DNA from: Tannockella sp964372125
GTDB lineage: Bacteria > Bacillota_I > Bacilli_A > Erysipelotrichales > Coprobacillaceae
Length of the DNA stretch: 54,954 nucleotides
Assembly: GCA_964372125.1 (NCBI GenBank)
Contig: CAYJPL010000013.1
Location: 1-54,954 of the forward strand
Direction of reading: 5' to 3'
This document shows positions 43,693 through 52,099 of the stretch, piece by piece. The notes under the pieces were generated by a model. It saw only the letters and a list, made by a program, of their open reading frames with translations, was not told the DNA's origin and searched no databases. The position numbers were made by a program, and so were the translations under genes. Each line of letters opens with the position of its first letter. Position 1 is the stretch's first letter.

Positions 43693-43893
43693 ATGGCTAC
43701 AGGTAAAGTAAAATGGTTTAATCAAGAGAAAGGTTTTGGTTTCATTACAGATGAAGCAAACAAAGACATCTTTGTTCACTTTTCAGCAATTCAAGCTGAC
43801 GGGTTCAAAACTTTAGAAGAAGGTCAAGAAGTAGATTTCGACGTTGTTGAATCTGATCGTGGACCACAAGCTCAAAACGTTGTTGGAAAATAA
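43693..43893 (+). CDS. Cold-shock protein (CspA/CspB family)
   Basis: A 66-residue single-domain RNA-binding protein. The RNP1 motif KGFGFIT and RNP2 motif DIFVHFSAI are both intact, within GKVKWFNQEKGFGFIT. It acts as an RNA chaperone that keeps mRNA unstructured and probably cooperates with the cold-type DEAD-box helicase encoded at 32371-33744. AGGAGG lies eight bases before the ATG and a terminator follows. Confidence 0.97.
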   Translation: MATGKVKWFNQEKGFGFITDEANKDIFVHFSAIQADGFKTLEEGQEVDFDVVESDRGPQAQNVVGK

Positions 43894-43910
43894 TCTAAAC
43901 AAATAATGAG

Positions 43911-43940
43911 AAAAAACTCTTTCCTAGAAAGAGTTTTTTA
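43911..43940. terminator. Bidirectional terminator between csp and the aminotransferase gene
   Basis: AACTCTTTC (43915-43923) and GAAAGAGTT (43927-43935) are flanked by A and T runs on both sides. Confidence 0.9.
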
Positions 43941-43942
43941 TT

Positions 43943-45121
43943 TTATGCTTTTGTAAGTTCCCCTAGAATTGATATTCCGAGTTCAATATTTTCTTTTGAT
44001 GGTGTTGAAAAATTCATTCTAAAACAATTTGATGACTGTGTTGGATCACACAAGAATGCATTTCCTGGAACCACTGCAACTTTTTTATCTAATGCAGCTT
44101 TTACAAAACTTTCCATATCAATACGACTTGGAAGTGTCACCCAAATAAACATACCTCCACTTGGGATAGTCCATTTAACATCACTCGCAAAGCTTTCTTT
44201 CATTAATGACAACATAAGCTTTGCTTTTTTAGCATATACACCTTGGATTGCCTCTAGATGAGTATCCATGTTTGTACAACGTAAGAAGTTAGCCATTACC
44301 GCTTGTGCCCATGCATTTGTATGAACATCGTTTACTTGTTTAGCTACAACTGCTTTTGAAATGATTTCTTTATTTGCAACCATCATTGCTACTCGCATCC
44401 CTGGTGCAATAATTTTTGATAGACTCGCACCATAAATAACGCGACCACATTCATCCAATGATTTAATTGAAGGTATCATTTGACCATCAAAACGCAAATC
44501 GCCGTATGGGTTATCTTCCAAGATTAACGTATCATACTTTACAGCAAGTGCATATAGTGCTTTTCTCTTTTCTAATGACATAGTTATTCCTGTAGGATTT
44601 TGGAAGTTAGGTATAACGTAGATGAATTTAACAACTTCTTTTTTTAGCGCTGCTTCGACTTGTTCAATATTGATTCCATCATTTTCAATATCACATCCTA
44701 TTAATTTTGCACCATTGCTTTTAAAAGCATTTAAAGCACCTAGAAAACTTGGGTTTTCACAAATGACTCTATCACCCTCATTTATAAATATTTTCGCTAC
44801 GAAATCCATTATTTGTTGAGAACCAGATGTAATTAGTACTTCATCATCTTGTTTTTTTATTTTTTCATTTCTTTCAAAAAAAGAAATTGCTTCTTCTTTG
44901 AATGAAACATTCCCCTCACTTATTCCATACTCTAATAATACATTTGCATTATGACTAAACAAGTCATCCGATATCATTTTTAGTGTTTCTACAGGAAACG
45001 TATCTGGAGACGGATTTCCACCACCAAAACTAATCATAGATGGATCTTGCATTAATTTTAATATTTCACGAATCGCTGATGCCTTTGCATTATTAATTCT
45101 ATTTGAAAATGTATATGTCAT
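43943..45121 (-). CDS. PLP-dependent aminotransferase, class I/II (2-aminoadipate transaminase-like)
   Basis: A 392-residue fold-type I aminotransferase. It starts MTYTFSNRINNAKASAIREILK and has SFGGGNPSPDTFP, the typical opening of the LysN/ARO8-like group. The PLP Lys lies in YGASLSKIIAPGMRV, the Asp that holds the pyridine nitrogen is in LILEDNPYGDLRF, and the Arg near the C-terminus is in NCFRMNFS. The start at 45121 has AAAGGGGG upstream; an in-frame extension to 45214 looks accidental. It lacks the GntR domain of MocR regulators. Substrate unknown. Confidence 0.9.
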   Translation of the reverse strand: MTYTFSNRINNAKASAIREILKLMQDPSMISFGGGNPSPDTFPVETLKMISDDLFSHNANVLLEYGISEGNVSFKEEAISFFERNEKIKKQDDEVLITSGSQQIMDFVAKIFINEGDRVICENPSFLGALNAFKSNGAKLIGCDIENDGINIEQVEAALKKEVVKFIYVIPNFQNPTGITMSLEKRKALYALAVKYDTLILEDNPYGDLRFDGQMIPSIKSLDECGRVIYGASLSKIIAPGMRVAMMVANKEIISKAVVAKQVNDVHTNAWAQAVMANFLRCTNMDTHLEAIQGVYAKKAKLMLSLMKESFASDVKWTIPSGGMFIWVTLPSRIDMESFVKAALDKKVAVVPGNAFLCDPTQSSNCFRMNFSTPSKENIELGISILGELTKA

Positions 45122-45189
45122 GTTAATTCCCCCTTTTTGTTTATATATTATACATGAAAACATAATATTGTAAAAGTACTTACCCATAT

Positions 45190-45231
45190 AAAAAATCCCA
45201 ATAGATGGTAACAACCATCATCAGGATTTCT
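45190..45231 (-). terminator. Terminator after the membrane-anchored unknown gene
   Basis: On the minus strand AAATCC...GGATTT encloses GATGGT/ACCATC and is followed by a T run. Confidence 0.6.
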
Positions 45232-45238
45232 TTTCATA

Positions 45239-45835
45239 TTACCATTGTAACATTGACATGTAGTTTTCTACACTTTCAACCGTTGTAGTATACTCAGGAA
45301 TAGTTACAAATTTTTCTAGTTTCCCATCTAATGAAGCAATATATACACTATTGTATTCCTCTTCTACTAACAAAGATTGTTTTTCATACTCAATATATGC
45401 GTTCTCTATTTGGTATATGTCTTTGTCGCCCTCTTTGTAGTGAGCAATATCGCCTACTAAAAATAGAACATAAGCACTATGGGTTGCTGGTGTACTATTA
45501 TTTCCTAACTTAATTGCATCACTCCCTGGAGAACTTAACATTATATATTTACTAAACGTTTGTGTCTCTGTTATTTTCACCCCCGCAATTTCCGTATCGT
45601 CAATAACAATACTTTCTTTTGTATAGGTGCTAGTTTCGTTTTTAGCAGATACAAAATCTAATAACTCAATCTCCAAAGTTTCATCTTCAACAATGTATCC
45701 TACGAATTCTTTTGGAATAGCTATGGAAGTATTTTCTTGACTATTTTTACCAAAGAAAATAACAGTTGCGATAATAGCTAGAAAAAAAATAAATGCGAGT
45801 AAAAAAACACCATTTTTTGAAATCTTTTTATGCAT
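45239..45835 (-). CDS. Membrane-anchored protein of unknown function
   Basis: A 198-residue protein with one N-terminal membrane span (about 9-28) and a soluble, probably extracellular, acidic beta-rich domain. The start at 45835 (MHKKISK) has GAGAGG eight bases upstream; a GTG three codons earlier is too close to that site. The domain shows no motif I recognise. An in-frame Ser/Asn-rich stretch (KLGNNSTPATHSAYV) may be a loop. It stands alone between the aminotransferase and thioredoxin genes, with its own terminator. Confidence 0.7.
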   Translation of the reverse strand: MHKKISKNGVFLLAFIFFLAIIATVIFFGKNSQENTSIAIPKEFVGYIVEDETLEIELLDFVSAKNETSTYTKESIVIDDTEIAGVKITETQTFSKYIMLSSPGSDAIKLGNNSTPATHSAYVLFLVGDIAHYKEGDKDIYQIENAYIEYEKQSLLVEEEYNSVYIASLDGKLEKFVTIPEYTTTVESVENYMSMLQW

Positions 45836-45921
45836 AACACTCACCTCTCTATAGATTTATTATAGCACATGACAGTTACTTTTAGTATACATTATGTAAT
45901 GATGTTATAGGAACATAAGAA

Positions 45922-45953
45922 AAAAACAGTAAGTGATATCACCTACTGTTTCT
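45922..45953 (-). terminator. Thioredoxin terminator
   Basis: A nearly perfect 28-base palindrome (AAACAGTA...TACTGTTT, 45924-45951) is followed by a T run on the minus strand. Confidence 0.8.
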
Positions 45954-45955
45954 TT

Positions 45956-46261
45956 TTATAATTGTGCTTCTAATCTTTTTTGTAATTCTTGTTTTGGTGT
46001 AAAACCTGTTATTTGATCAACTGCTTTACCATCTTTAAAGATGACTAAATTAGGAATAGATTGCACTCCATATTGTCCAGCTAATTCACTATCAACGTCT
46101 ACATCAACCTTAACAATGTTTACATTTGGCATTGTTGCCGATAAATCTTCTAATACTGGTGTAAGCATTTTACATGGTCCACACCAATTTGCAAAAAAGT
46201 CTACTAATACAACTCCATTGCTTATTTCTTGTTGAAATGTTTCTTTTGTTATTGTTTTCAT
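45956..46261 (-). CDS. trxA: Thioredoxin
   Basis: A 101-residue dithiol redox protein with the active site FFANWCGPCKM and the cis-Pro loop QSIPNLVIF. It reduces disulfides of cytoplasmic proteins using thioredoxin reductase, which is not in the window. GAGG precedes the ATG. It is a single-gene unit directly downstream of the ABC transporter operon. Confidence 0.96.
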   Translation of the reverse strand: MKTITKETFQQEISNGVVLVDFFANWCGPCKMLTPVLEDLSATMPNVNIVKVDVDVDSELAGQYGVQSIPNLVIFKDGKAVDQITGFTPKQELQKRLEAQL

Positions 46262-46318
46262 ATTCTTTCACCTCAATTACATTATGCTTATTTTTTTTAA
46301 ACATGCAACACATTTGCT

Positions 46319-47911
46319 TTAGTTTTGCATAATTTCCCTAATTGTATAGTACATTGGAGTATCATAGTATACTACTATTTCTTGATAATCTATGTACAAA
46401 TAGAAAGCTTCTTCATCAAAGTCAAATGTGTCTACTTCACTTTCTTGAGACGAGTATTTTTGATATATATCATTGTATCTTTTACTATTTATAGTAACAA
46501 CATCTACATTATTAAGATTTTTGAAATTAAAATTGGATGATATTCTATAGTCAAAACTATTTTGACTATACTGATTGTTTTCCTCTTGTACAACATCAAT
46601 CAAATACAGATTACTATTTCCATACTGATAAAAGTGAAAATAATCAAAAGAGACATCAAGTAATCTTTGTTCTTGTAAATTAAGATACATATTTGTAAAT
46701 TCCATATTTCCTTGCATATACATATTTAGCTTTTCCTTAGACACTGTGTATTCACGCTCAGTATAATAACCATTTTGTTCGATAGATAATCGTAGTAACA
46801 TGGTATGTTCTACAATACTAGTAGTTTGCATCTCATCTATATTTTCGACGAGCTGATACACCTCTTCGATATATGCTTTATTATCACTCCATAGATTTGT
46901 ATGTGTATAGTATGTATCTTCATGTATAACTAGCGATATTTCATCAACATTACTTGAGTTTGGGAAATAACTTGTGACATATTGTTCAATACCAAAATAA
47001 CTACCAACCGATATACTAATAACTAGAACTATTTGAATAATACAATATTTAATATTTATCTTTTTATTATATATAATATGATGCAGTGGTAAAAACACGA
47101 ATGAACAAATCACTATTATAGTAAAGACCCCTGTAATTGTTGCAACGTTAAAAGTTGCAACTAACCATGAAATAATTAACACTACCCATACTGGAGTAAT
47201 TACTTCTAATGAATTAAATACTACTGGTTTTTCACTATTCTCACACGCACGATTACAAGCAAGTAAAAGTGCTATGGTAAAGCCAAGTAATGTAAACAAT
47301 AGATAGACGGTAATTAACCAGGAATCTAATTGACCAATTACTAAAGCTAATGCCGGAAAGATGTAAGCAGTAGTTTGATCAAATGGCGATATTATATAAT
47401 CATTTCCAAATTGTAAAGCAATTACCTGAATTAACTGATACATTACATATAATCCAAACCAACCACATATTGTATTTACTATGTATAAACTTTTTTTACC
47501 TGTTATTAGTACAATAATACACCCTAATGTGTAGTATAGTAATATTCCAAGAACGATTCGAACTAGAAAATCATTTGATATCGCTATTGAAAGTAGGTAG
47601 CTAGATAATGTATATACTATTGACATACTTATGATACATACAAGTCCTAAAAGATAACGGTACACAAATTGTTGCTTTCTTGTGTAAGGAAGACTCGCAA
47701 CGTATGTTGCATGAGATTTTTTAAATAAGTAACTAAATAATGATACTGGTAAAGTTATTACTAATTCTAATGCTAAGATATAACCAAAGGTTGTTGTTAA
47801 TGTTTCATTATTCACGTTATAACAAACAAGTAAGACAAGTATCATAAATGAAAAACTAAATAATAGTTTATCTTTAATTCGATTTAACTCATATAACAAT
47901 AAATCTTTCAT
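46319..47911 (-). CDS. Large ABC transporter membrane subunit (second), with extracellular domain
   Basis: A 530-residue protein with about nine predicted membrane spans in the first 340 residues. The C-terminal domain of about 190 residues has no spans and is rich in Tyr, Asp, Glu and Asn. The start is preceded by the end of the first permease gene, one base away, so they are coupled. The architecture parallels the 594-residue neighbour, and the two probably form a heterodimeric ABC-2-type exporter with the ATPase at 49668. The tail domain is unusual for simple ABC-2 permeases and may sense an external ligand. Confidence 0.75.
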   Translation of the reverse strand: MKDLLLYELNRIKDKLLFSFSFMILVLLVCYNVNNETLTTTFGYILALELVITLPVSLFSYLFKKSHATYVASLPYTRKQQFVYRYLLGLVCIISMSIVYTLSSYLLSIAISNDFLVRIVLGILLYYTLGCIIVLITGKKSLYIVNTICGWFGLYVMYQLIQVIALQFGNDYIISPFDQTTAYIFPALALVIGQLDSWLITVYLLFTLLGFTIALLLACNRACENSEKPVVFNSLEVITPVWVVLIISWLVATFNVATITGVFTIIVICSFVFLPLHHIIYNKKINIKYCIIQIVLVISISVGSYFGIEQYVTSYFPNSSNVDEISLVIHEDTYYTHTNLWSDNKAYIEEVYQLVENIDEMQTTSIVEHTMLLRLSIEQNGYYTEREYTVSKEKLNMYMQGNMEFTNMYLNLQEQRLLDVSFDYFHFYQYGNSNLYLIDVVQEENNQYSQNSFDYRISSNFNFKNLNNVDVVTINSKRYNDIYQKYSSQESEVDTFDFDEEAFYLYIDYQEIVVYYDTPMYYTIREIMQN

Positions 47912-49696
47912 TTATTCTTCCCCCTGTTCTTGACCAAAATATTCATCAACTACTTCATACCCACTCCCATTATCTTCGAAAACTAATATATAGTTTCTTG
48001 GATTATCTAGCTTGAGATTTAAAACAATACGTTTTTCTTCATGCGATGATTCCTGTGAGTTGAATTCAACATCATATACGAAATAATTTTCTGATATATC
48101 CGTAAACAATTCATAATTCGCTATTAATCCGTCTACTGCACTTGCATAATCGTATATATTATTTTCTGATATAAGCGCATCAATTTCATCAGTTTTTATA
48201 ATTTCAATATCATAATCTGTATAATAAGTTTCGATATAGTCACTTGTAGTTGTTATAGATTGGGTCATTTGATATATTTTATCAAATGTGTCTCTATCTA
48301 CTACTTTTGTTGAATCATCATCATAGATACTAATAGTATCAAGTGGTACTTCACCTATATGTATATTATTTATATCTTGTATTTCTTCTAATCGTGATGA
48401 TGCAATATACTTATTGTAAAATTCTAGCCCATCCTCATCTTCTATACTAAAATATACATATTTTTCGTATTGTGTATCGTATCGTCGAATGGTTATATAA
48501 TTAAAATTTGTCTGTAACGTATTTAAACGATGGATTTCATCACTATTTTTGAGGTATTCATACATTTCCTTTGCCATATCACCATCAACATTAAAAATAT
48601 ACATATCTTCTCTACTAGGCCCGTTGAAATAAATTTCAGCTGGATAATCGAATAATTCTGCTTCTATTTCTTGTATTTGTAGTTGCCCATATTGTAAAAC
48701 CATAAAGAATACAACTGCTAAAACAAGAATATTTGGTAAATTCTTTACAAAAATATTTTCTTCTTTGAATATCATTGAAATAGACATGCTTATCAAAAAT
48801 CCAATCATTATAAAAATCAATATTAAAAAATACAAGTTTTCAGTGCTAAATATTGTTGATATTGGTACTAAAGATACAAATATTAAAAACGCAATAATTG
48901 TACTAGCAATAACTACTACAACTCTAAATACAACGTTTATTCCTGATGAAAGCATTGTATCACCGCTATTTTCAACTCTTCTTGAACAAAAAACGATATA
49001 ACTAAGTACGAATATAACAACAACCATAATTATATGTCCGATTGCCGACATCCATTCTCCTGTAAAAAAGTATTCTAATCCACTCATTAGTGGAAATAAT
49101 ATATAAACGATATCTGTTTTAAAATCAAATACAAGACCAGGAACAATTGTTTGACTCATAACTGTTACCCCAAAGGCAAGACCAAGCGGTAGTACATATA
49201 AACCTATACTATAAAGTAATTGTCCAACGCGATTCCCTGCCATACAAGTTACAAAAAAAGTCATTGTATAGTAGATGATACCAAGTCCAAATACTGATCC
49301 AACAATTCTACCATTTTCAAAGAACATTCCATATATATCGTTACTTATAAAATGCATTAGGATACATTGAATTAGTAATGGTACTAATGTCAAAAATAAT
49401 CCTGCTAAATACTTAGTAATAAATAAACAATTATTGCTAAAAGGCATACTAGCGATATACGTGGCTGTATTTTTTTGAATCATATATTTTTGTACTTGCA
49501 CAGCACTAGATAATACTAGAATAACTGATGAAAATATAAAAACTAGTAATGTTAAAAAACTATACATGATGCTGATATTTGAAAGTAAGCAAAAGAATAA
49601 ATTTAATGCAGTTAATATTAATGCTGTATTTTTACATTGAGCAATAGTATTTTTAAATAACGCAAAACTAAATAAAGAGTTTCTTGAATTCATCAT
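47912..49696 (-). CDS. Large ABC transporter membrane subunit (first), with extracellular domain
   Basis: A 594-residue protein with about nine predicted spans in its first 350 residues, including KYMIQKNTATYIASMPFS, a pattern also found in the second permease (SHATYVASLPYTRKQ), so the two are paralogues. The remaining 240 residues form a very acidic, probably extracellular domain ending VVDEYFGQEQGEE. It overlaps the ATPase gene by 29 bases. Together with the YtrA-type regulator it recalls the Bacillus ytr exporter operon, which responds to cell-wall-active peptides. Confidence 0.75.
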   Translation of the reverse strand: MMNSRNSLFSFALFKNTIAQCKNTALILTALNLFFCLLSNISIMYSFLTLLVFIFSSVILVLSSAVQVQKYMIQKNTATYIASMPFSNNCLFITKYLAGLFLTLVPLLIQCILMHFISNDIYGMFFENGRIVGSVFGLGIIYYTMTFFVTCMAGNRVGQLLYSIGLYVLPLGLAFGVTVMSQTIVPGLVFDFKTDIVYILFPLMSGLEYFFTGEWMSAIGHIIMVVVIFVLSYIVFCSRRVENSGDTMLSSGINVVFRVVVVIASTIIAFLIFVSLVPISTIFSTENLYFLILIFIMIGFLISMSISMIFKEENIFVKNLPNILVLAVVFFMVLQYGQLQIQEIEAELFDYPAEIYFNGPSREDMYIFNVDGDMAKEMYEYLKNSDEIHRLNTLQTNFNYITIRRYDTQYEKYVYFSIEDEDGLEFYNKYIASSRLEEIQDINNIHIGEVPLDTISIYDDDSTKVVDRDTFDKIYQMTQSITTTSDYIETYYTDYDIEIIKTDEIDALISENNIYDYASAVDGLIANYELFTDISENYFVYDVEFNSQESSHEEKRIVLNLKLDNPRNYILVFEDNGSGYEVVDEYFGQEQGEE

Positions 49697-50570
49697 CTAT
49701 CCCTCCTAATGTATATAAAAATATTTCTTCTAATGAAAGAGGTAAATATTCCTCAATAATTGGTTGGTATTCTTCAATGATTTTTTGAACATTCTTTTTA
49801 GATTCTTTAATAATAATTGTATGAATTCTACCTACTTCTTGATGATTTGTTATTGATAAACGTTGGTATAATTCTTGATAATTAGAAGTATCTGGTAATA
49901 CTAATTGCACTTTTATAAATTTATCTTTTAAAGTATCAATACTGTTTTCAAAAATAACCTTCCCATTATTTATAAGGGTAATATGGTCACACATTGTATC
50001 TAATTCTTGCATGTGATGACTTGAAATAAATAAGGTCATTTTACGTGTTGAAACATCTTCAATTAAAATATCCCATATTACCTTTTTAATTTGTGGGTCT
50101 AACCCATCAAATGGTTCATCCATAATTAAATACTCTGGCATAATTGATAAAGCAAGAATAAATAATAATTGTTTTTTCATACCTTTAGAATATTTAGATA
50201 TATTTTCATTTCCTAATCTATTGAATTTTTTCATCAACAATAAGTATCTCTCCATTGAAAAAGTTGGATAGATTTTAGAAAACAACTTAACAATTTCATT
50301 ACCTGTTTTACCAAATTCATTGACGAACTCATCTGGTATATATATAACTTTTTGCTTCATTGAAGCATTATCATATATATCTTCCCCATCAATTTTAACG
50401 CTCCCTGATGTTGGGCGATAGCTCCCTACTAGATGATTGATTAACGTTGTTTTCCCAGCTCCATTAACCCCTATAATTCCATATATAGAACCTTTTTTTA
50501 TAGATAAACTCACATCATCTAAAATTATTTTTCCATCTATTTTTTTTGTAAGATTACTTATTTCTATCAT
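49668..50570 (-). CDS. ABC transporter ATPase (YtrB-like)
   Basis: A 300-residue ATPase. Motifs are Walker A GVNGAGKTT, a signature of the form YSKGMKKQL, Walker B YLIMDEPFDGLDPQ and H-loop ISSHHMQELD. The start at 50570 (MIEISNLTKK) is chosen because GGGGGA lies six bases before it. The C-terminal 90 residues extend beyond the ABC core. It overlaps gntR by 17 bases upstream and the first permease downstream, so the four genes form one operon. Confidence 0.92.
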   Translation of the reverse strand: MIEISNLTKKIDGKIILDDVSLSIKKGSIYGIIGVNGAGKTTLINHLVGSYRPTSGSVKIDGEDIYDNASMKQKVIYIPDEFVNEFGKTGNEIVKLFSKIYPTFSMERYLLLMKKFNRLGNENISKYSKGMKKQLLFILALSIMPEYLIMDEPFDGLDPQIKKVIWDILIEDVSTRKMTLFISSHHMQELDTMCDHITLINNGKVIFENSIDTLKDKFIKVQLVLPDTSNYQELYQRLSITNHQEVGRIHTIIIKESKKNVQKIIEEYQPIIEEYLPLSLEEIFLYTLGGIDDEFKKLFI

Positions 50571-50934
50571 AATCATTCCCCCATAACTTTTCTATTTTCT
50601 CATACAACTTATCTTTTGGATAATTAATAAATTTTGCCTTAATAACAACTTCTTCTAGTTGTTTTATCATTTCATTTTCTAACACAACTATCTTACTATC
50701 CGCCACCCTACATACAAAGCTCCCTTTTCCAGGTATCGAATAAACAAAACCATTTTCTTCTAACATACGATAAACTTTTTGTACTGTATTTGGATTAACA
50801 TGTACCTGGCTTGACAATTCACGAACTGATGGTAATTTATTATCTACTTCTAATATTCCTAGTTGAATATACGATACAAATTGGTCATACAGTTGTTCAT
50901 AAATCGGTAATGAACTATTTAGATTTATATTCAT
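50554..50934 (-). CDS. GntR family repressor, YtrA subgroup
   Basis: A 126-residue regulator. The winged-helix domain (about 5-75) shows LPIYEQLYDQFVSYIQLG, LPSVRELSSQVHVNPNTVQKVYR and the wing SIPGKGSFV. The C-terminal tail of about 50 residues is helical and too short for a metabolite domain, which defines the YtrA type. As first gene of the ABC transporter operon it probably represses its own promoter through the two palindromes upstream. The inducer is not deducible, but ytr-type operons often answer cell-envelope stress. Confidence 0.93.
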   Translation of the reverse strand: MNINLNSSLPIYEQLYDQFVSYIQLGILEVDNKLPSVRELSSQVHVNPNTVQKVYRMLEENGFVYSIPGKGSFVCRVADSKIVVLENEMIKQLEEVVIKAKFINYPKDKLYEKIEKLWGNDYDRNK

Positions 50935-50951
50935 AAGTCACACCCTTTCTG

Positions 50952-50974
50952 CTGTATTACTAATACTAACACAG
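50952..50974. promoter_or_regulatory. GntR/YtrA-type operator 1
   Basis: CTGTATTA-N7-TAACACAG, an imperfect palindrome (7 of 8 arm pairs), just downstream of the predicted gntR transcription start. Confidence 0.7.
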
Positions 50975-50976
50975 TT

Positions 50977-51005
50977 ATCTTATCACACTTCCGACTGTAT
51001 TACAA
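50977..51005 (-). promoter_or_regulatory. Promoter of the gntR-ABC operon
   Basis: TTGTAA (51000-51005), a 17-base spacer and TAAGAT (50977-50982) read on the minus strand. The -35 box lies inside operator 2 and the transcription start is at the edge of operator 1. Confidence 0.6.
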
Positions 51006-51017
51006 GCAGTAACACAG
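50995..51017. promoter_or_regulatory. GntR/YtrA-type operator 2
   Basis: The same arms CTGTATTA-N7-TAACACAG as operator 1, with a different spacer (CAAGCAG). Centre-to-centre distance to operator 1 is 43 bases, about four helical turns. Confidence 0.7.
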
Positions 51018-51029
51018 TGTATTGTTTCA

Positions 51030-51058
51030 TTTACAAATATATGTTTTTTTAGTACAAT
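51030..51058 (+). promoter_or_regulatory. degV promoter
   Basis: TTTACA (51030-51035), a 17-base spacer and TACAAT (51053-51058), 23 bases before the degV start. Operator 2 ends 12 bases upstream of the -35 box, so the regulator could also affect degV. Confidence 0.6.
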
Positions 51059-51081
51059 AATTTTGAAGATGGAGGGATCGT

Positions 51082-51948
51082 ATGAAAAAAATAGCGATTG
51101 TTACCGATAGCAATAGCGGTATCACACAAAAACAAGCCAAAGAATTAGGGATCTTTGCCTTACCAATGCCATTTAGTATTGATGGTGAAATGTATTATGA
51201 AGATATTACATTATCACAAGAAGAATTTTATAAACAACTAATGTCTGGTGCAAATGTTGTCACTTCACAACCATCACCAGGAAGTTTGAGTGAACTATGG
51301 GACGAATTATTAAAAGAACATGATGAGATTATTCATATTCCAATGTCAAGTGGATTAAGTGGTTCATGCCAAACTGCAATGATGCTTGCAAGTAGTGATT
51401 ATCAAGACAAAGTATTTGTAGCTGATTCTAAACGTATCACATTTACCCTAAAAGCAAATGTACATACTGCAATAGAATTAGTTAACCAAGGATTTGATGC
51501 AAAACAAATTAAAGAGGAATTAGAAAAGCATGCATTAGAATCAACAATCTATGTATGTGTAACCACATTAGAGTATTTAAAAAAAGGTGGACGCATCACA
51601 CCTGCAGTTGCACTGCTTGGAGGAATGTTAAAAATTAAACCAATTTTACGTGTTGGTGGCGATAAATTAGATACATTCTCAAAATCTCGTACAACTTCTA
51701 AGGCATATAAAATCATTTTAGATGCTTTGCAAGAAGATATTGACACTCATTTTGATGTTGATGGAAAAGGAAAAAATGTTGGTATTGAAATTGCATATTC
51801 ATATGATAAAGTTGAAGCAATGAATTTACAAAAACTAGTAAAAGAGAGATTTCCAAATCATGATATCATCTTAAATCCGCTTTCACTTAGTGTTGCCTGC
51901 CATACTGGACCAGGTGCAATGGGAGTAGGACTATACGTAAAACGATAA
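51082..51948 (+). CDS. DegV family fatty-acid-binding protein
   Basis: A 288-residue protein of the DegV/FakB fold. It binds a long-chain fatty acid and, with FakA, presents it for phosphorylation in phospholipid synthesis; no FakA is encoded in the window. Family motifs seen are IVTDSNSGI at the N-terminus, VVTSQPSPGSLSELW, MSSGLSGSCQTA, ITPAVALLGGMLKIKPIL and the C-terminal HTGPGAMGVG. GGAGGG precedes the ATG. It is divergent from gntR and transcribed alone with a strong terminator. Confidence 0.93.
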   Translation: MKKIAIVTDSNSGITQKQAKELGIFALPMPFSIDGEMYYEDITLSQEEFYKQLMSGANVVTSQPSPGSLSELWDELLKEHDEIIHIPMSSGLSGSCQTAMMLASSDYQDKVFVADSKRITFTLKANVHTAIELVNQGFDAKQIKEELEKHALESTIYVCVTTLEYLKKGGRITPAVALLGGMLKIKPILRVGGDKLDTFSKSRTTSKAYKIILDALQEDIDTHFDVDGKGKNVGIEIAYSYDKVEAMNLQKLVKERFPNHDIILNPLSLSVACHTGPGAMGVGLYVKR

Positions 51949-51969
51949 GGGTAGCGCTACCCTTTTTTT
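51947..51969 (+). terminator. degV terminator
   Basis: AAGGGTAGCGCTACCCTT, a perfect palindrome (51947-51964) continuing into seven T; it directly follows the stop codon. Confidence 0.85.
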
Positions 51970-52099
51970 ATTGCTCACTATCATCGATTTTGTTTGACTA
52001 TGACTATACTTTAACGATATAATAAGTTGAATTTATTAGACATCAAATCAATCAGTGATTTTATGATATATATAATAAAAAAATAAAAGGAGGTTATCT

